DNA of 51,862 nt from Mycobacterium sp. Marseille-P9652 (GCF_902652685.1 NZ_CACRUY010000038.1:1-51862), one strand, 5' to 3'; positions 26,405 through 35,236 are shown, numbered from the stretch's first letter. Notes: generated by a model from the letters alone, not told the origin. Numbers and translations are program-made.

Positions 26405-27238
26405 TCACTTCAAGCCGCTGCCGGCGTCCACCCGAAGCGCTACGCCGGTGATGTAGCGCGACTCGTCGGAGGCCAGGAACAGCACGGCGTTGCTGATGTC
26501 TTCGGGGGTCACCCACGGGATGGGCAGAACGTGAAAGCTCTGGCACACCGGCGCAAGGTCGTCAGGCCCCGGGTTCTGCAACTCGGGACGAAAGGCGCGG
26601 TAGGTGGCCTCGTTGATCAGCGAAGGGGTGTTCACGTGGGTGGGGAGCACGGCGTTGACCCTTATCATGCGCTGGCCCAATTCGACGGCGAACGCACGCA
26701 TCAGGCCGATGACTCCGTGTTTGGCCGCGACGTAATGACCGACGTACGGGTACGCCTTGAACCCGGCCACCGAAGACGTCAGGACCACCGATCCGCCGCC
26801 ATCGCCGCGAAGGATATGCGGCACCCCGGCCTTCACGGTCTTCCACACGCCACTCAGGTTGACGTCGATCATCTCCTGCCACCGCGCCTCGTCGGCCTTG
26901 TGCAGTTTTCCTGCGGTGGTGCCGATGCCGGCGTTGGCCACGATGACGTCCAGGCGGCCCAGTTGTTCCACACCGTTGTCCACGGCCGTCTTCATCGCGT
27001 CGAAGTCACGCACGTCGACCTGTGCGGTCACCACGCGGGCACCGGCGTCTTTGACCATGCCCGCGGTGATATCGAGATCCTCCGCCGTCGCACCCGGCGC
27101 CGGCGAGGCGTCGAATGGGCGGCAGATGTCGACGGCGATGATGTCGGCGCCCTCCTCCGCGAGCCGGACCGCGTGGCTTCGGCCCTGCCCGCGCGCCGCG
27201 CCCGTTATGAACGCGACCTTGCCGTCCATCCGGCCCAT
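26405..27238 (-). CDS. Mycofactocin-type short-chain dehydrogenase
   Basis: A 277-residue SDR. The opening MGRMDGKVAFITGAARGQGR and the long insertion VDICRPFDASPAPGATAEDL are typical of mycofactocin-coupled dehydrogenases, which hold NAD tightly and pass electrons to mycofactocin. NAG is in VIVANAGIG; the catalytic Ser/Tyr/Lys are in LTSSVAG and YVAAKHG. ATG 27238 is chosen, with GGAG six bases upstream; a GTG at 27241 and a longer frame to 27286 exist. The operator palindrome (27255-27272) lies 16 bp upstream. It leads the operon with the P450. Confidence 0.88.
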   Translation of the reverse strand: MGRMDGKVAFITGAARGQGRSHAVRLAEEGADIIAVDICRPFDASPAPGATAEDLDITAGMVKDAGARVVTAQVDVRDFDAMKTAVDNGVEQLGRLDVIVANAGIGTTAGKLHKADEARWQEMIDVNLSGVWKTVKAGVPHILRGDGGGSVVLTSSVAGFKAYPYVGHYVAAKHGVIGLMRAFAVELGQRMIRVNAVLPTHVNTPSLINEATYRAFRPELQNPGPDDLAPVCQSFHVLPIPWVTPEDISNAVLFLASDESRYITGVALRVDAGSGLK

Positions 27239-27254
27239 CACCGCTCCGTTCCGT

Positions 27255-27272
27255 TTTGGGCGATCGCCCAAA
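27255..27272. promoter_or_regulatory. Perfect 18-bp palindrome, operator of the SDR/P450 operon
   Basis: TTTGGGCGATCGCCCAAA is perfectly self-complementary. Its GGGCGAYCGCCCAAATT core matches the site at 24599-24615 in the promoter of the TetR gene 2.6 kb away. It sits just upstream of the SDR start on the minus strand. Confidence 0.7.
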
Positions 27273-27311
27273 TTGGTGCACGCCATGTGTAACAGGACGG
27301 CACTGCGAACG

Positions 27312-27890
27312 TCAAGAGGTCAGGGCGGCGTCGATCAGGGTGGCCGCGGCCGCGCGGGCGTGGACGGCGGGGGCCGTGTCGTTCAGTGATGTCGCCATCG
27401 CGGTGGCACCCTCGAACAGCACGGCCAGCTGCCTTCCGAGCGACTCCGGATCGCCGGCACCGGCCTCCCGCGCCAGCGTGACAAGGCGCCGGGTGAACTC
27501 GCGCTTGTGGGCGCGCACGATCGCGTCGGAAGTCTTCAAGGCCCCGGCGGATTCCACTGCGGCGTTGTGGAAGGGGCAGCCCCGCACGACGTCGGATCGT
27601 GGAATGTCGAAGATCGCCAGCAGCCGCTCGCGAGCGGAAAGGCCGGTGTCGTCAAGGCGTCTCTCCGGCGAGCTTCCTCGGGCATCCACGTTACGCAGGT
27701 AACTGTCAACCAGGTGCTGCTTGCTGGGAAAATGTTGATAGAGCGTGCGTTTCGAAACATTGGCCTCATGCGCGATGAGCTCGACACCGGTCGCATGAAT
27801 CCCGTTACGGTAGAACAACCGCGCCGCGGATCGCTCGATGCGCTCCCGCGCACCGCGTCCACCGCGCTGGTCCGTCATCGGCGTCGGCAT
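27312..27890 (-). CDS. TetR family transcriptional regulator
   Basis: A 192-residue regulator. The DNA-binding domain is ARERIERSAARLFYRNGIHA, followed by GVELIAHEANVSKRTLYQHFPSKQHLV. The effector domain includes RGCPFHNAAVESAG, a segment common in TetR proteins of the YxaF/LmrA type. The start is the ATG at 27890, six bases after TACAAT; ATG 27878 is an alternative. It diverges from a thioesterase/SDR gene pair. Two copies of a TAAACCGATCGGTTTA-like palindrome lie between them, one over its own -10, so autorepression and control of the pair are likely. Confidence 0.88.
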   Translation of the reverse strand: MPTPMTDQRGGRGARERIERSAARLFYRNGIHATGVELIAHEANVSKRTLYQHFPSKQHLVDSYLRNVDARGSSPERRLDDTGLSARERLLAIFDIPRSDVVRGCPFHNAAVESAGALKTSDAIVRAHKREFTRRLVTLAREAGAGDPESLGRQLAVLFEGATAMATSLNDTAPAVHARAAAATLIDAALTS

Positions 27891-27896
27891 CGCCCG

Positions 27897-27969
27897 ATTG
27901 TATACCGCTCGGTTTACAATGCGCGAGATTGTCGCTATCGTCAGAGTTTCATATAAACCGATCGGTTTA
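27897..27969. promoter_or_regulatory. Divergent promoters with two palindromic operators
   Basis: Minus strand: -10 TACAAT (27897-27902), six bases from the TetR start. Plus strand: -35 TTGTCG (27929-27934), 17-bp spacer, -10 TATAAA (27952-27957). Operators: TAAACCGATCGGTTTA (27954-27969, perfect) overlaps the plus-strand -10, and TATACCGCTCGGTTTA (27901-27916) overlaps the minus-strand -10. Each site would block one promoter. Confidence 0.72.
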
Positions 27970-27981
27970 CCGGGAGCTCGT

Positions 27982-28506
27982 ATGACGAAGCCGCAGCAGC
28001 CGCAGCCAGCGTGGGGACCGACCGAGTCTCGTGTGGTGAGCTGGCGGGACCCGATCGGGACACATGCCGCCGTCGGGTCGATGTCCGGGTTGTCATACTG
28101 GCAAGCGGTCGCTGGGGGCAGCCTGCCGCAGCCGCCCATCGCCGAGCTGATGCGGATGGATGTCGTCGAAGTCGACAGCGGCCGTATTGTCTTCAGCTGC
28201 AAGCCCGATGCATCGATGTACAACCCGTTGGGAATGGTTCACGGCGGGGCGGTGTGCACCTTGCTCGACACCGTAACGGCCTGCGCGCTGCACACGACGT
28301 TGCCCCAAGGCGTGACCTACACGTCGGTCGAGATCAAAGTCAATTACCTCAAGGCGGTCACCGTCGACAGCGGACCGCTCACCGCCGTCGGCACCGTCGT
28401 GCGAGCGGGCTCGCGGATCGGGTTCGCCGAGGGACAGGTCACCGATGCCTCGGGCGATCTCGTCGCCACCGCCACCAGCACCCTGCTCGTGTTCGCCGCT
28501 CGCTGA
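27982..28506 (+). CDS. PaaI-family hotdog thioesterase
   Basis: A 174-residue hotdog-fold protein that likely hydrolyses an acyl- or aryl-CoA thioester. The signature YNPLGMVHGGAVCTLLDTVTA carries the HGG loop and catalytic Asp. VTYTSVEIKVNYLKAV and the C-terminal GQVTDASGDLVATATST strands complete the fold. ATG 27982 has GGGAG upstream (27972-27976). It is followed 16 bp later by an SDR gene, and both are predicted to be controlled by the divergent TetR. Confidence 0.88.
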   Translation: MTKPQQPQPAWGPTESRVVSWRDPIGTHAAVGSMSGLSYWQAVAGGSLPQPPIAELMRMDVVEVDSGRIVFSCKPDASMYNPLGMVHGGAVCTLLDTVTACALHTTLPQGVTYTSVEIKVNYLKAVTVDSGPLTAVGTVVRAGSRIGFAEGQVTDASGDLVATATSTLLVFAAR

Positions 28507-28522
28507 AAGGATTTGTTGCCGA

Positions 28523-29272
28523 ATGTCTTCCATCCTGATCACCGGAGCCAGCCGCGGCATCGGTCGCGCCCTCACCGCCGAATTCGCACGCCGGGGACAT
28601 CGCGTCGTGGCTACCGCCCGCGACCCGCGCGCGCTGGCGGACCTCGACGCCGACGAGCGCCTGGCGCTGGACGTCACCAATGACGCCAGCGTGGCCGCGG
28701 CGGTCGCCGCCGCCGGTGAGGTCGACGTCCTCGTCGCCAACGCCGGAGCCATCTTCTACGCCTCCGTCGAGGCAACCCCCGCGTCCGAGCTGCAGCGGCT
28801 GTTCAACCTCAACACCCTCGGCGCAGTGCGCGTGGCGCAAGCAGTGTTGCCGCAGATGCGTGCCCGGGGCGACGGCAAGCTTCTGTTCATGTCGAGCGTC
28901 CTCGGACGGGTCGTCCTGCCCCCCGCGGCCGCGTACGCGGCGACCAAGTGGGCGATGGAAGCGCTCGTCGAAGCGCTGGCCATCGAGGCCTCACCGTTCG
29001 GCGTCCAGGCCGCGCTGCTGGAACCCGGCGCAGTCAGCTCGGGCGCCCTCGACGACGTGACCACATACAGGCTGCCCGACGACCCGTACGCCGCCATCCT
29101 TGGCGGCGGTGGTCTCCGCGCCGGAGCCATCACCCCCGAAGAGGTTGCCGCCGAGATCGTCGACGCCGCGGAGAAACCCGGACTGCCGCTGCGTATTCCG
29201 ATCGGCGATGCCGCACGGACGTTGCTGGCGGCAAGGCATGCCGCTCCGGATGACGTGCCGTTCGGCGGTTAG
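28523..29272 (+). CDS. Short-chain dehydrogenase/reductase
   Basis: A 249-residue classical SDR. The cofactor loop is ILITGASRGIGRAL and NAG is in VLVANAGAIFYAS. Catalytic Ser is in LFMSSVLGRV and Tyr/Lys in AYAATKWAMEAL. The C-terminal tail (EEVAAEIVDAAEKPGLPLRIPIG) is typical of SDRs acting on lipophilic alcohols or ketones. It is co-oriented with the thioesterase and convergent with the large regulator, whose stop overlaps its own by four bases. Confidence 0.88.
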   Translation: MSSILITGASRGIGRALTAEFARRGHRVVATARDPRALADLDADERLALDVTNDASVAAAVAAAGEVDVLVANAGAIFYASVEATPASELQRLFNLNTLGAVRVAQAVLPQMRARGDGKLLFMSSVLGRVVLPPAAAYAATKWAMEALVEALAIEASPFGVQAALLEPGAVSSGALDDVTTYRLPDDPYAAILGGGGLRAGAITPEEVAAEIVDAAEKPGLPLRIPIGDAARTLLAARHAAPDDVPFGG

Positions 29273-32200
29273 GCGTGACGCGCGGCCTCCTGCGCCAGCT
29301 GCACGCGTGAGGTGAGTCCGAGCTTGGTGTAGACGTGCGTCAGGTGTGATTGGACGGTGCGCGGTGAGACAAAAAGCCTTGAGGCAATGTCGTTGTTTCC
29401 GAGGCCTTCGGTGACCAGTCGGACGACATCGTGCTCGGCCGGGGTGAGCGACGCCCAGCCGCTTGCGGGGCGCCTGCGCTCACCACGTCCGCGCTGCGCG
29501 TAGGCGATCGCCTCATCGGTGGACAAGGCGGCGCCCTCACCCCATGCGTCATCAAACTCGTTCTGGCCCATCACGTCTCGCAGTGCAGCTACCGAGGCCT
29601 CATAGGCGGCGTCGTAGACCTTGAAGCGCACTGCGCCCATGCTTTCCCGAATCCCGCCTGCCGCCCCGAACAGCCGCGCCGCTTCGCGGTGAGCGCCGGT
29701 TCGGGCCGTTACTGTGCCGAGACATTCCAGGGTGTCAGGAAAGCCCAAATACGCCTGCACACTGGCGGTGATTGCGAGCGCATCATGGGCGTCACGCTCA
29801 GCTCGCTGGAGCTCGCCCTGCGCGATCAGCACCCGGGCGCGCGTGGTCAAGGCATGGGACAGGTAATTGCCGCCCGTCGCGGTAGCGACAGCTTCATCGG
29901 CAGCCTGGCCGGCCGTGAGCAGGTCCTCACTGGCCAGCGCAGCCTCCGCTCTAGACCGATGACGCACCCCGACGGTCTGGGCCAGTGCACTCAAGTGCGG
30001 CCAGGCAGCGATCGCCTCCAGCGTCGTCGTGACATCCCCGACGGCCAGCGCGGCATCGGCCAGAGCCCTGCAGGCGACCCCCTTGTGAATGTCGCCGCAC
30101 TCCGACGCGGCCTCGATCGCCGCCTCGGCGACGGCGCGGGCAGCCGTGTCCCCCTGGTACGCCAGTACGCAGCCCAGCAACCCCAGCGCACTCGCCTCAA
30201 CGAGGACGTCGTGAGCTGCCTTGGCCTCGACCGCCAGCTCGGTGAATTCTTTGGCGGCCCCGGCAAGCTCACCCCGCAACATCTGGGCCACACCCAAGCA
30301 CCAGCGGCACGCGCGGGATACAAACTTGTCACCGATCGCCTCGGCGAGGTCGCGTCCTTCTTCGGCGGCGGCGCGCACCGCCATGGGGTCACCCGTGGCG
30401 ATCGCCGCCACCGCCTGCCACGGAAGCACCTGGCTCAGAATCCAGCGATCGCCGGCAGCGCGGGCGAGCTCGATCGCCTCGGCGAAGTATTGCCGGGCGA
30501 CCTCAGGGTTGTTGAAGGCGGCGACGTAGCCGCAGGGGATCAGCGCGCGGGTCAGCACGGCAGTACCCTCGACCTCGCGTGCGATCGCCAGTGCCTGCTG
30601 GGCCCGATCCGCGCTGTCGGCCGTGCCCATCCGCACGGCGAGCATCGCCCCGTCCGCCAGCGCGCGCGCCCGCACGGCGGCGCTCACCTTGCGGCCATGT
30701 GCGTCATCGTCGGCAAGGGCGGCGTCGAACCAGGCCAGCCCTTGCCGGTGCCGGCTTCGTGTGAGCCACAACGGTTGCAGCGCGGATGCCAAGGTCAACG
30801 CCAGCTCGATAGCGGAGCTTTCGCGGCGCCACTCGAACGCGGCGCGCAGATTGTCGATCTCGATCTCGACCTGCTCGAGACGCTGTTCGTAGTTGCCGTC
30901 TGCCGGCGCATCGAGCCGGATTGCCAGAGCGGTGTAGTGGTCGCAGTGCCGGGTGCGCACTGCGTTGGCTTCGCCGGACTCGAGCAGTTTTTCTTGGGCG
31001 TACTGGCGCACCGTTTCAAGCAATCGGTAGCGCGTTGCGCTACCGATTTTTTCGGCCACCACGAGGGACTTGTCCACCAGCAGCGTGAGCAGGTCTAGAA
31101 CCTGGAATCGCTCCACCTCGCCGGAGCCCGCCACCCCTTGAGCGGCCCTGAGATCGTAGCCACCCAGGAAAGCGGCCAGCCTGCGGAACAACACTCGCTC
31201 GGGCTCGGTTAAAAGTGCATGCGACCAGTCCACCGAGGCGCGCAAGGTTTGTTGTCGGCGCACCGCCGTGCGCGCGCCGCCGGTCAGCAGCCGAAACCGA
31301 TCATGCAGGCTGCCCAGGATCTCGGCCAGCGACAAGGCCCGCACCCGGGCGGCCGCCAGTTCGATCGCCAGCGGCATGCCATCCAAACGCTCGCAGATGT
31401 CCGTGACGGTGGCGATGTTGTCGTCGGTCACGGCGAAGCCGGGCTCGGCCAACCGCGCCCGGTCGGCGAACAACTCGATCGCTTCATCGACCGTCGACAG
31501 CGACGGCACCCGCCACGTCGCCTCGCCCGCCACTCCGATCGGTTCTCGGCTGGTCGCCAGGACCGTCAGTCCCGGCGCCGCACCCAACAGCGTAACAATC
31601 AGCTCCGCACACGCGTCGAGCAGATGCTCGCAGTTGTCCAACACCGCCAACAGATGACCGCCGCGCACGAACCGCAGCAGTGTCTCGATCGTCGAGCGGC
31701 CTGGTTGGTCCGGAAGCCCAAGTGCGCGGGCCACCGTCACGGGCACAGAGGCAGAATTGGTGATTGGCGCCAGGTCCACATACCAGACACCCTCGGCATA
31801 CTCGCCGACCAGTTGGTACGCGATTTCGGTTGCCAACCGCGTCTTGCCTACCCCGCCGGCCCCGGTCAACGTCACCAGACGGTTCTGCGCCAACAGCTTT
31901 CGCACTTCGTCCAGCTGTGGGCCGCGACCCACAAAGGTGGTGAATTGCGCCGGAAGATTGTGCGCTTCAGAGCTCTTCGCGGCGCGCAGCGGCGGGAACT
32001 CGCTGCGCAGGTCGGGATGACACAGTTGCACAACGCGTTCCGGACGGGGAACCCCGCGCAATTCGTGCATGCCCAGCTCGGTCAGCCACGCGTCGGCCGG
32101 CAGCGCGTCGACGACGAGCGACTCGGTCACGCCCGAGAGCACCGTTTGACCGCCGTGGGCGAGATCGCGCAGCCGCGCCGTGCGGTTGATCGTCGGGCCG

Positions 32201-32580
32201 ATGTAGTTGCTCTCGTCGCGCAGCTGCACCTCGCCGGTGTGCACGCCAATGCGCAAGCTGATCGGAGCGAGTGGTGCCCGCTGCAATCCGAGCGCGCACG
32301 CCACCGCGTCAGTGGCCCGCGCGAAGGCCACCACGAAGCTGTCGCCCTCACCCTGCTCCACCGGCCGCACCCCGCCGTGGGCGACCAACAGATCCGACAG
32401 GACCCCGTCCAACAAGCAAAACGCCGCGGTCATTTGCTCAGGCTGCGACTCCCACAACCCGGTGGAGTTCTCCACATCCGCCAACAGCAACGTCACCGTG
32501 CCCGTCGGCAACAGCCCACTCACGCCAAAAGCGCTCCAGTCCACCCCCGGTAGGTCCGCATATGAATCGATCTCGCTCAT
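29269..32580 (-). CDS. Adenylate-cyclase-domain / AAA / TPR / LuxR transcriptional regulator, Rv0386-like
   Basis: A 1103-residue regulator of the mycobacterial cyclase-LuxR family. In order: class III nucleotide cyclase domain (about 25-185), NB-ARC/AAA ATPase (Walker A TGAGGVGKT, 239-247; Walker B-like LLAVLDNCEHL), winged-helix and TPR region (about 440-1000), and a C-terminal LuxR helix-turn-helix (LTPAEHDVVRLVTEGLGNND, SPRTVQSHLTHVYTKLGL). Metal aspartates Asp35 (LLADVENST) and Asp80 (GEGDSF) and transition-state residues Asn132/Arg136 are kept. The purine-specifying Lys/Asp pair is replaced by Gln76/Asn125, as in Rv0386. ATG 32580 (MSEIDS) is preferred to 32616. The signal sensed is unknown. 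Confidence 0.92.
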   Translation of the reverse strand: MSEIDSYADLPGVDWSAFGVSGLLPTGTVTLLLADVENSTGLWESQPEQMTAAFCLLDGVLSDLLVAHGGVRPVEQGEGDSFVVAFARATDAVACALGLQRAPLAPISLRIGVHTGEVQLRDESNYIGPTINRTARLRDLAHGGQTVLSGVTESLVVDALPADAWLTELGMHELRGVPRPERVVQLCHPDLRSEFPPLRAAKSSEAHNLPAQFTTFVGRGPQLDEVRKLLAQNRLVTLTGAGGVGKTRLATEIAYQLVGEYAEGVWYVDLAPITNSASVPVTVARALGLPDQPGRSTIETLLRFVRGGHLLAVLDNCEHLLDACAELIVTLLGAAPGLTVLATSREPIGVAGEATWRVPSLSTVDEAIELFADRARLAEPGFAVTDDNIATVTDICERLDGMPLAIELAAARVRALSLAEILGSLHDRFRLLTGGARTAVRRQQTLRASVDWSHALLTEPERVLFRRLAAFLGGYDLRAAQGVAGSGEVERFQVLDLLTLLVDKSLVVAEKIGSATRYRLLETVRQYAQEKLLESGEANAVRTRHCDHYTALAIRLDAPADGNYEQRLEQVEIEIDNLRAAFEWRRESSAIELALTLASALQPLWLTRSRHRQGLAWFDAALADDDAHGRKVSAAVRARALADGAMLAVRMGTADSADRAQQALAIAREVEGTAVLTRALIPCGYVAAFNNPEVARQYFAEAIELARAAGDRWILSQVLPWQAVAAIATGDPMAVRAAAEEGRDLAEAIGDKFVSRACRWCLGVAQMLRGELAGAAKEFTELAVEAKAAHDVLVEASALGLLGCVLAYQGDTAARAVAEAAIEAASECGDIHKGVACRALADAALAVGDVTTTLEAIAAWPHLSALAQTVGVRHRSRAEAALASEDLLTAGQAADEAVATATGGNYLSHALTTRARVLIAQGELQRAERDAHDALAITASVQAYLGFPDTLECLGTVTARTGAHREAARLFGAAGGIRESMGAVRFKVYDAAYEASVAALRDVMGQNEFDDAWGEGAALSTDEAIAYAQRGRGERRRPASGWASLTPAEHDVVRLVTEGLGNNDIASRLFVSPRTVQSHLTHVYTKLGLTSRVQLAQEAARHA

Positions 32581-32682
32581 GCTAGCCAGCCTGCGACACG
32601 GCCGAAATAGAAACATCAGCTAAAACGCGCATAAATCGCCGCCCGCTGGCTATGCAAATCTCCGCGACGGAAGATAGCCACC

Positions 32683-33297
32683 GTGACTTACACCAAGGAC
32701 ACGACGGGCCTGCTGGTTATCGATCCCTACAACGACTTCATCTCGCCGGGCGGGAAGGTGTGGGACCGGTTGAAGGGCGTGATCGAGTCCAACGACTGCG
32801 TGGCGCACATGAAACAGATTCTCGACGCCGCCCGGAGCGCGAATATCCGCGTCTTCTACGCGTTGCACCGCCGCTATCGGCCCGGAGATTACGAGTCCTG
32901 GAGATATGTTGCGCCGGTCCAAAGGGCGGCGTGGTCACGAAAAACATTCGAGTACGGCACGTGGGGCGGTGAATTGCACAGCGATTTCACGCCGCAATCC
33001 GGAGACATCGTCGCCGATGAGCATTGGTGTTCGAGCGGCTTCGCCAACACCGACCTGGACCTTCAATTGAAAAGGCACGGCATACAGGGCCTGATCATTA
33101 TGGGGCTCATCGCGCACACGTGCCTGGAAGCCACCGTTCGATTCGCCGCCGAACTCGGATACGACGTGACGGTGGTTCGCGACGCGACGGCCGACTACTC
33201 GGACACCGAAATGCGCGCCGCCCTCGAGGTGAATATCCCCAATTACGCCAGCGCCATAGTGTCAGCCGACGAGGTGCTCGCCGCTATCAATCCGTGA
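32683..33297 (+). CDS. Isochorismatase-family cysteine hydrolase
   Basis: A 204-residue protein. Asp14 (LLVIDPYNDF) and nucleophile Cys147 (GLIAHTCLEATVRFA) are present. The position usually holding the catalytic lysine reads DEHWCSSGFANTDLD, with His114 at the aligned site; this EHW/SGFANTDL variant is a recognisable subfamily. It hydrolyses an unknown amide or ether. The start is GTG 32683, with GGAAG about 10 bases upstream. It is divergent from the cyclase regulator (102 bp between starts), so it may be a target of it. Confidence 0.85.
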   Translation: MTYTKDTTGLLVIDPYNDFISPGGKVWDRLKGVIESNDCVAHMKQILDAARSANIRVFYALHRRYRPGDYESWRYVAPVQRAAWSRKTFEYGTWGGELHSDFTPQSGDIVADEHWCSSGFANTDLDLQLKRHGIQGLIIMGLIAHTCLEATVRFAAELGYDVTVVRDATADYSDTEMRAALEVNIPNYASAIVSADEVLAAINP

Positions 33298-33370
33298 AGA
33301 TTTGTCTCGGGGGTGTGAAAGCTTCGTTAACAACGCGGCTCCCTCACCAACAGACCCGCACGCTGGGAGC

Positions 33371-34213
33371 ATGACGCTCTTTGAGCTGCTTCCCTCGCCT
33401 CGGCGGGCTCTGGCCGTCCGCGGCGACGGCATGAACCGCTGGACGGCGGTGGCCGTGCGGATGCTCTCGGGCGCGGTATCTCTGCGCGTCACCGCCGCCT
33501 ACGCGGCGTTGCTCCTGGCGGTTTCGGCGACGCTCACGGCCATGGGTCCGCATGCGCGGGCCGTCGCGGTGAGCCAGATGAGCACGAACCTGCACAACCT
33601 GGCGCACGGCCGCGTGGCCACGTTGATCGGCAGCGCGTTCGTCAACGACGGCGACGACGTATACCTCTGGCTTCCGGGGCTGGTCTGCCTGCTGGCGCTC
33701 GGTGAGATCATCTGGCGCAGTACAGGTTTGATCGTCACCTTCGCGGTCGGCCACATCGGCGCCACGGCGCTCGTGGCGGTGGGGCTCGTCGCCGCCGTCG
33801 AGAACAGGTGGGTCCCGGTGTCGGTCGCCCGCGCGACCGACGTCGGAATCAGCTACGGGGCCGTGTGTGTCCTCGGCGCGCTGACAGCATCCATCCCCGC
33901 GCGCTGGAGGCCGGCCTGGATCGGCTGGTGGCTGGGGGTCGCGATGGTCGCGGCGTGGGGCGCGGACTTCACCGCCGTCGGTCACGTCCTGGCGCTTTTG
34001 TTGGGCATCGGCCTGTCGTCGCGATTGCCGTCAATCGAACACTGGACGCGCTGGCGGGTTCTGCTGCTGGTGGTCGGTGGCACATTCGGCTACCTGGTGT
34101 TGTCCGGGTGGTGGGTCTCGGCGCCCGTCGCGGGCGTGACGACGGCCCTTGGCGCGCACGCGTGGGCCCGCGCGGTGCGGTGGCGCGATCGGACGGCCCC
34201 GGCGTCAGGTTGA
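33371..34213 (+). CDS. Rhomboid-like membrane protein with apparent Ser/His dyad
   Basis: A 280-residue protein with about six membrane helices (near 40-58, 100-115, 119-142, 157-174, 183-197, 202-214) and a possible seventh (230-248). STNLHNLAHGRVATLIGSAF resembles the loop-1 region of actinobacterial rhomboid-like proteins. DVGISYGAVC has the rhomboid GxSxG motif (Ser161), and VGHVLALLLGIG supplies the helix-6 histidine (His205). Rhomboids cleave substrates inside the membrane; the target is unknown. ATG 33371 is preferred to the longer frame from 33302. It overlaps the convergent Prim-PolC gene by nine bases at the 3' ends. Confidence 0.78.
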   Translation: MTLFELLPSPRRALAVRGDGMNRWTAVAVRMLSGAVSLRVTAAYAALLLAVSATLTAMGPHARAVAVSQMSTNLHNLAHGRVATLIGSAFVNDGDDVYLWLPGLVCLLALGEIIWRSTGLIVTFAVGHIGATALVAVGLVAAVENRWVPVSVARATDVGISYGAVCVLGALTASIPARWRPAWIGWWLGVAMVAAWGADFTAVGHVLALLLGIGLSSRLPSIEHWTRWRVLLLVVGGTFGYLVLSGWWVSAPVAGVTTALGAHAWARAVRWRDRTAPASG

Positions 34214-35236
34214 TTTCGCCTTGAGATCCCGGTCCTTGCTCGGCTGCACCCGCTTCGGTTCGCCCGGCATCTTCGGGTAGTTCGGCGGATACGGCATGTC
34301 GCCCAGCCCGCGCTCCTCGTCGGCCTTGACCATCGCCAGCAGCGGATCGATGGACTGCGCGACGGAATCGATTGCCGCCCAGGGGTCCTCGCGGCGCCGC
34401 ACCAGATCGGGCACGGTCGCCATCGTGTAGTCGTCGGGGTCGGCGTCGGCCAGCTCGTCCCACGTCAGCGGCGCCGACACGGTCGCGATGGGTGTCGGCC
34501 GCACGGAATACGCCGACGCCATGGTCCGGTCGCGGGCGTTCTGGTTGAAGTCAATGAAGATCCGCGCGCCCCGTTCCTCTTTCCACCACGAGGTGGTCAC
34601 CGCCTCGGGCGCGCGGCGCTCGATCTCCCTGGCCAGCGCGATCCCGGCCCGGCGCACCGCGACGAAATCCCACTCGGTGGCGATCCGCAGGAACACATGA
34701 ACGCCGCGTCCTCCGGACGTCTTCGGGTATCCCACCAGGCCGAGCTCGTCGAGCAGGGGCCGGAGAACGTCGACGGCGACGGCCCGCGCCTGCTCGAATC
34801 CGGTGCCGGGCTGTGGGTCCAGGTCGATGCGCAGTTCGTCGGGGTGGTCGGCGTCCGGGCAGCGCACCTGCCAGGGATGCAGCGTGATGGTGCCCATCTG
34901 GGCCGCCCACACGATCGCGGCGGGGTGGGTGACCTTGAGGGCGTCGGCGGTGCGGCCGGACGGGAATGTGACCTGGCACGTCTCCAGGTAGTCGGGATGG
35001 TGCTGCGGCACCCGCTTCTGATAAATCTCCTCGCCGTCGATGCCGTCCGGGAAGCGCTGCAGGTGCGTGGGCCGGTCCCGCAGGCTCGCCAGCATCGGAC
35101 CGCCCGCCACGGCGAGGTAGTACTCGACAAGCCGCCGCTTGGTCCCGTTGGGGCCGAGCCTGGGGAAATACACCTTGTCCGGATTGGTCAGACGCACCGC
35201 GATGCCGTCGACGTCCAGCTCCTCTGCAGCAGCCAT
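34205..35236 (-). CDS. Prim-PolC, LigD-type primase-polymerase, Rv3730c type
   Basis: A 343-residue archaeo-eukaryotic primase-superfamily polymerase related to the LigD polymerase domain. The metal-binding DxD is ELRIDLDPQ. KTSGGRGVHVFLR supplies the SGxxxH nucleotide site and FIDFNQNARD the third acid. The N terminus has LTNPDKVYFPRLG, the usual LigD-polymerase opening. Prim-PolC and LigC are reported to act together in mycobacterial base excision repair, filling short gaps with a preference for ribonucleotides. It is divergent from ligC with only 11 bp between the start codons. Confidence 0.92.
   Translation of the reverse strand: MAAAEELDVDGIAVRLTNPDKVYFPRLGPNGTKRRLVEYYLAVAGGPMLASLRDRPTHLQRFPDGIDGEEIYQKRVPQHHPDYLETCQVTFPSGRTADALKVTHPAAIVWAAQMGTITLHPWQVRCPDADHPDELRIDLDPQPGTGFEQARAVAVDVLRPLLDELGLVGYPKTSGGRGVHVFLRIATEWDFVAVRRAGIALAREIERRAPEAVTTSWWKEERGARIFIDFNQNARDRTMASAYSVRPTPIATVSAPLTWDELADADPDDYTMATVPDLVRRREDPWAAIDSVAQSIDPLLAMVKADEERGLGDMPYPPNYPKMPGEPKRVQPSKDRDLKAKST

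Noticed and set aside
33302-33370. Longer start for the rhomboid-like protein
   Set aside because: ATG 33371 has GGGAG nearby, and the extension has no recognised feature.
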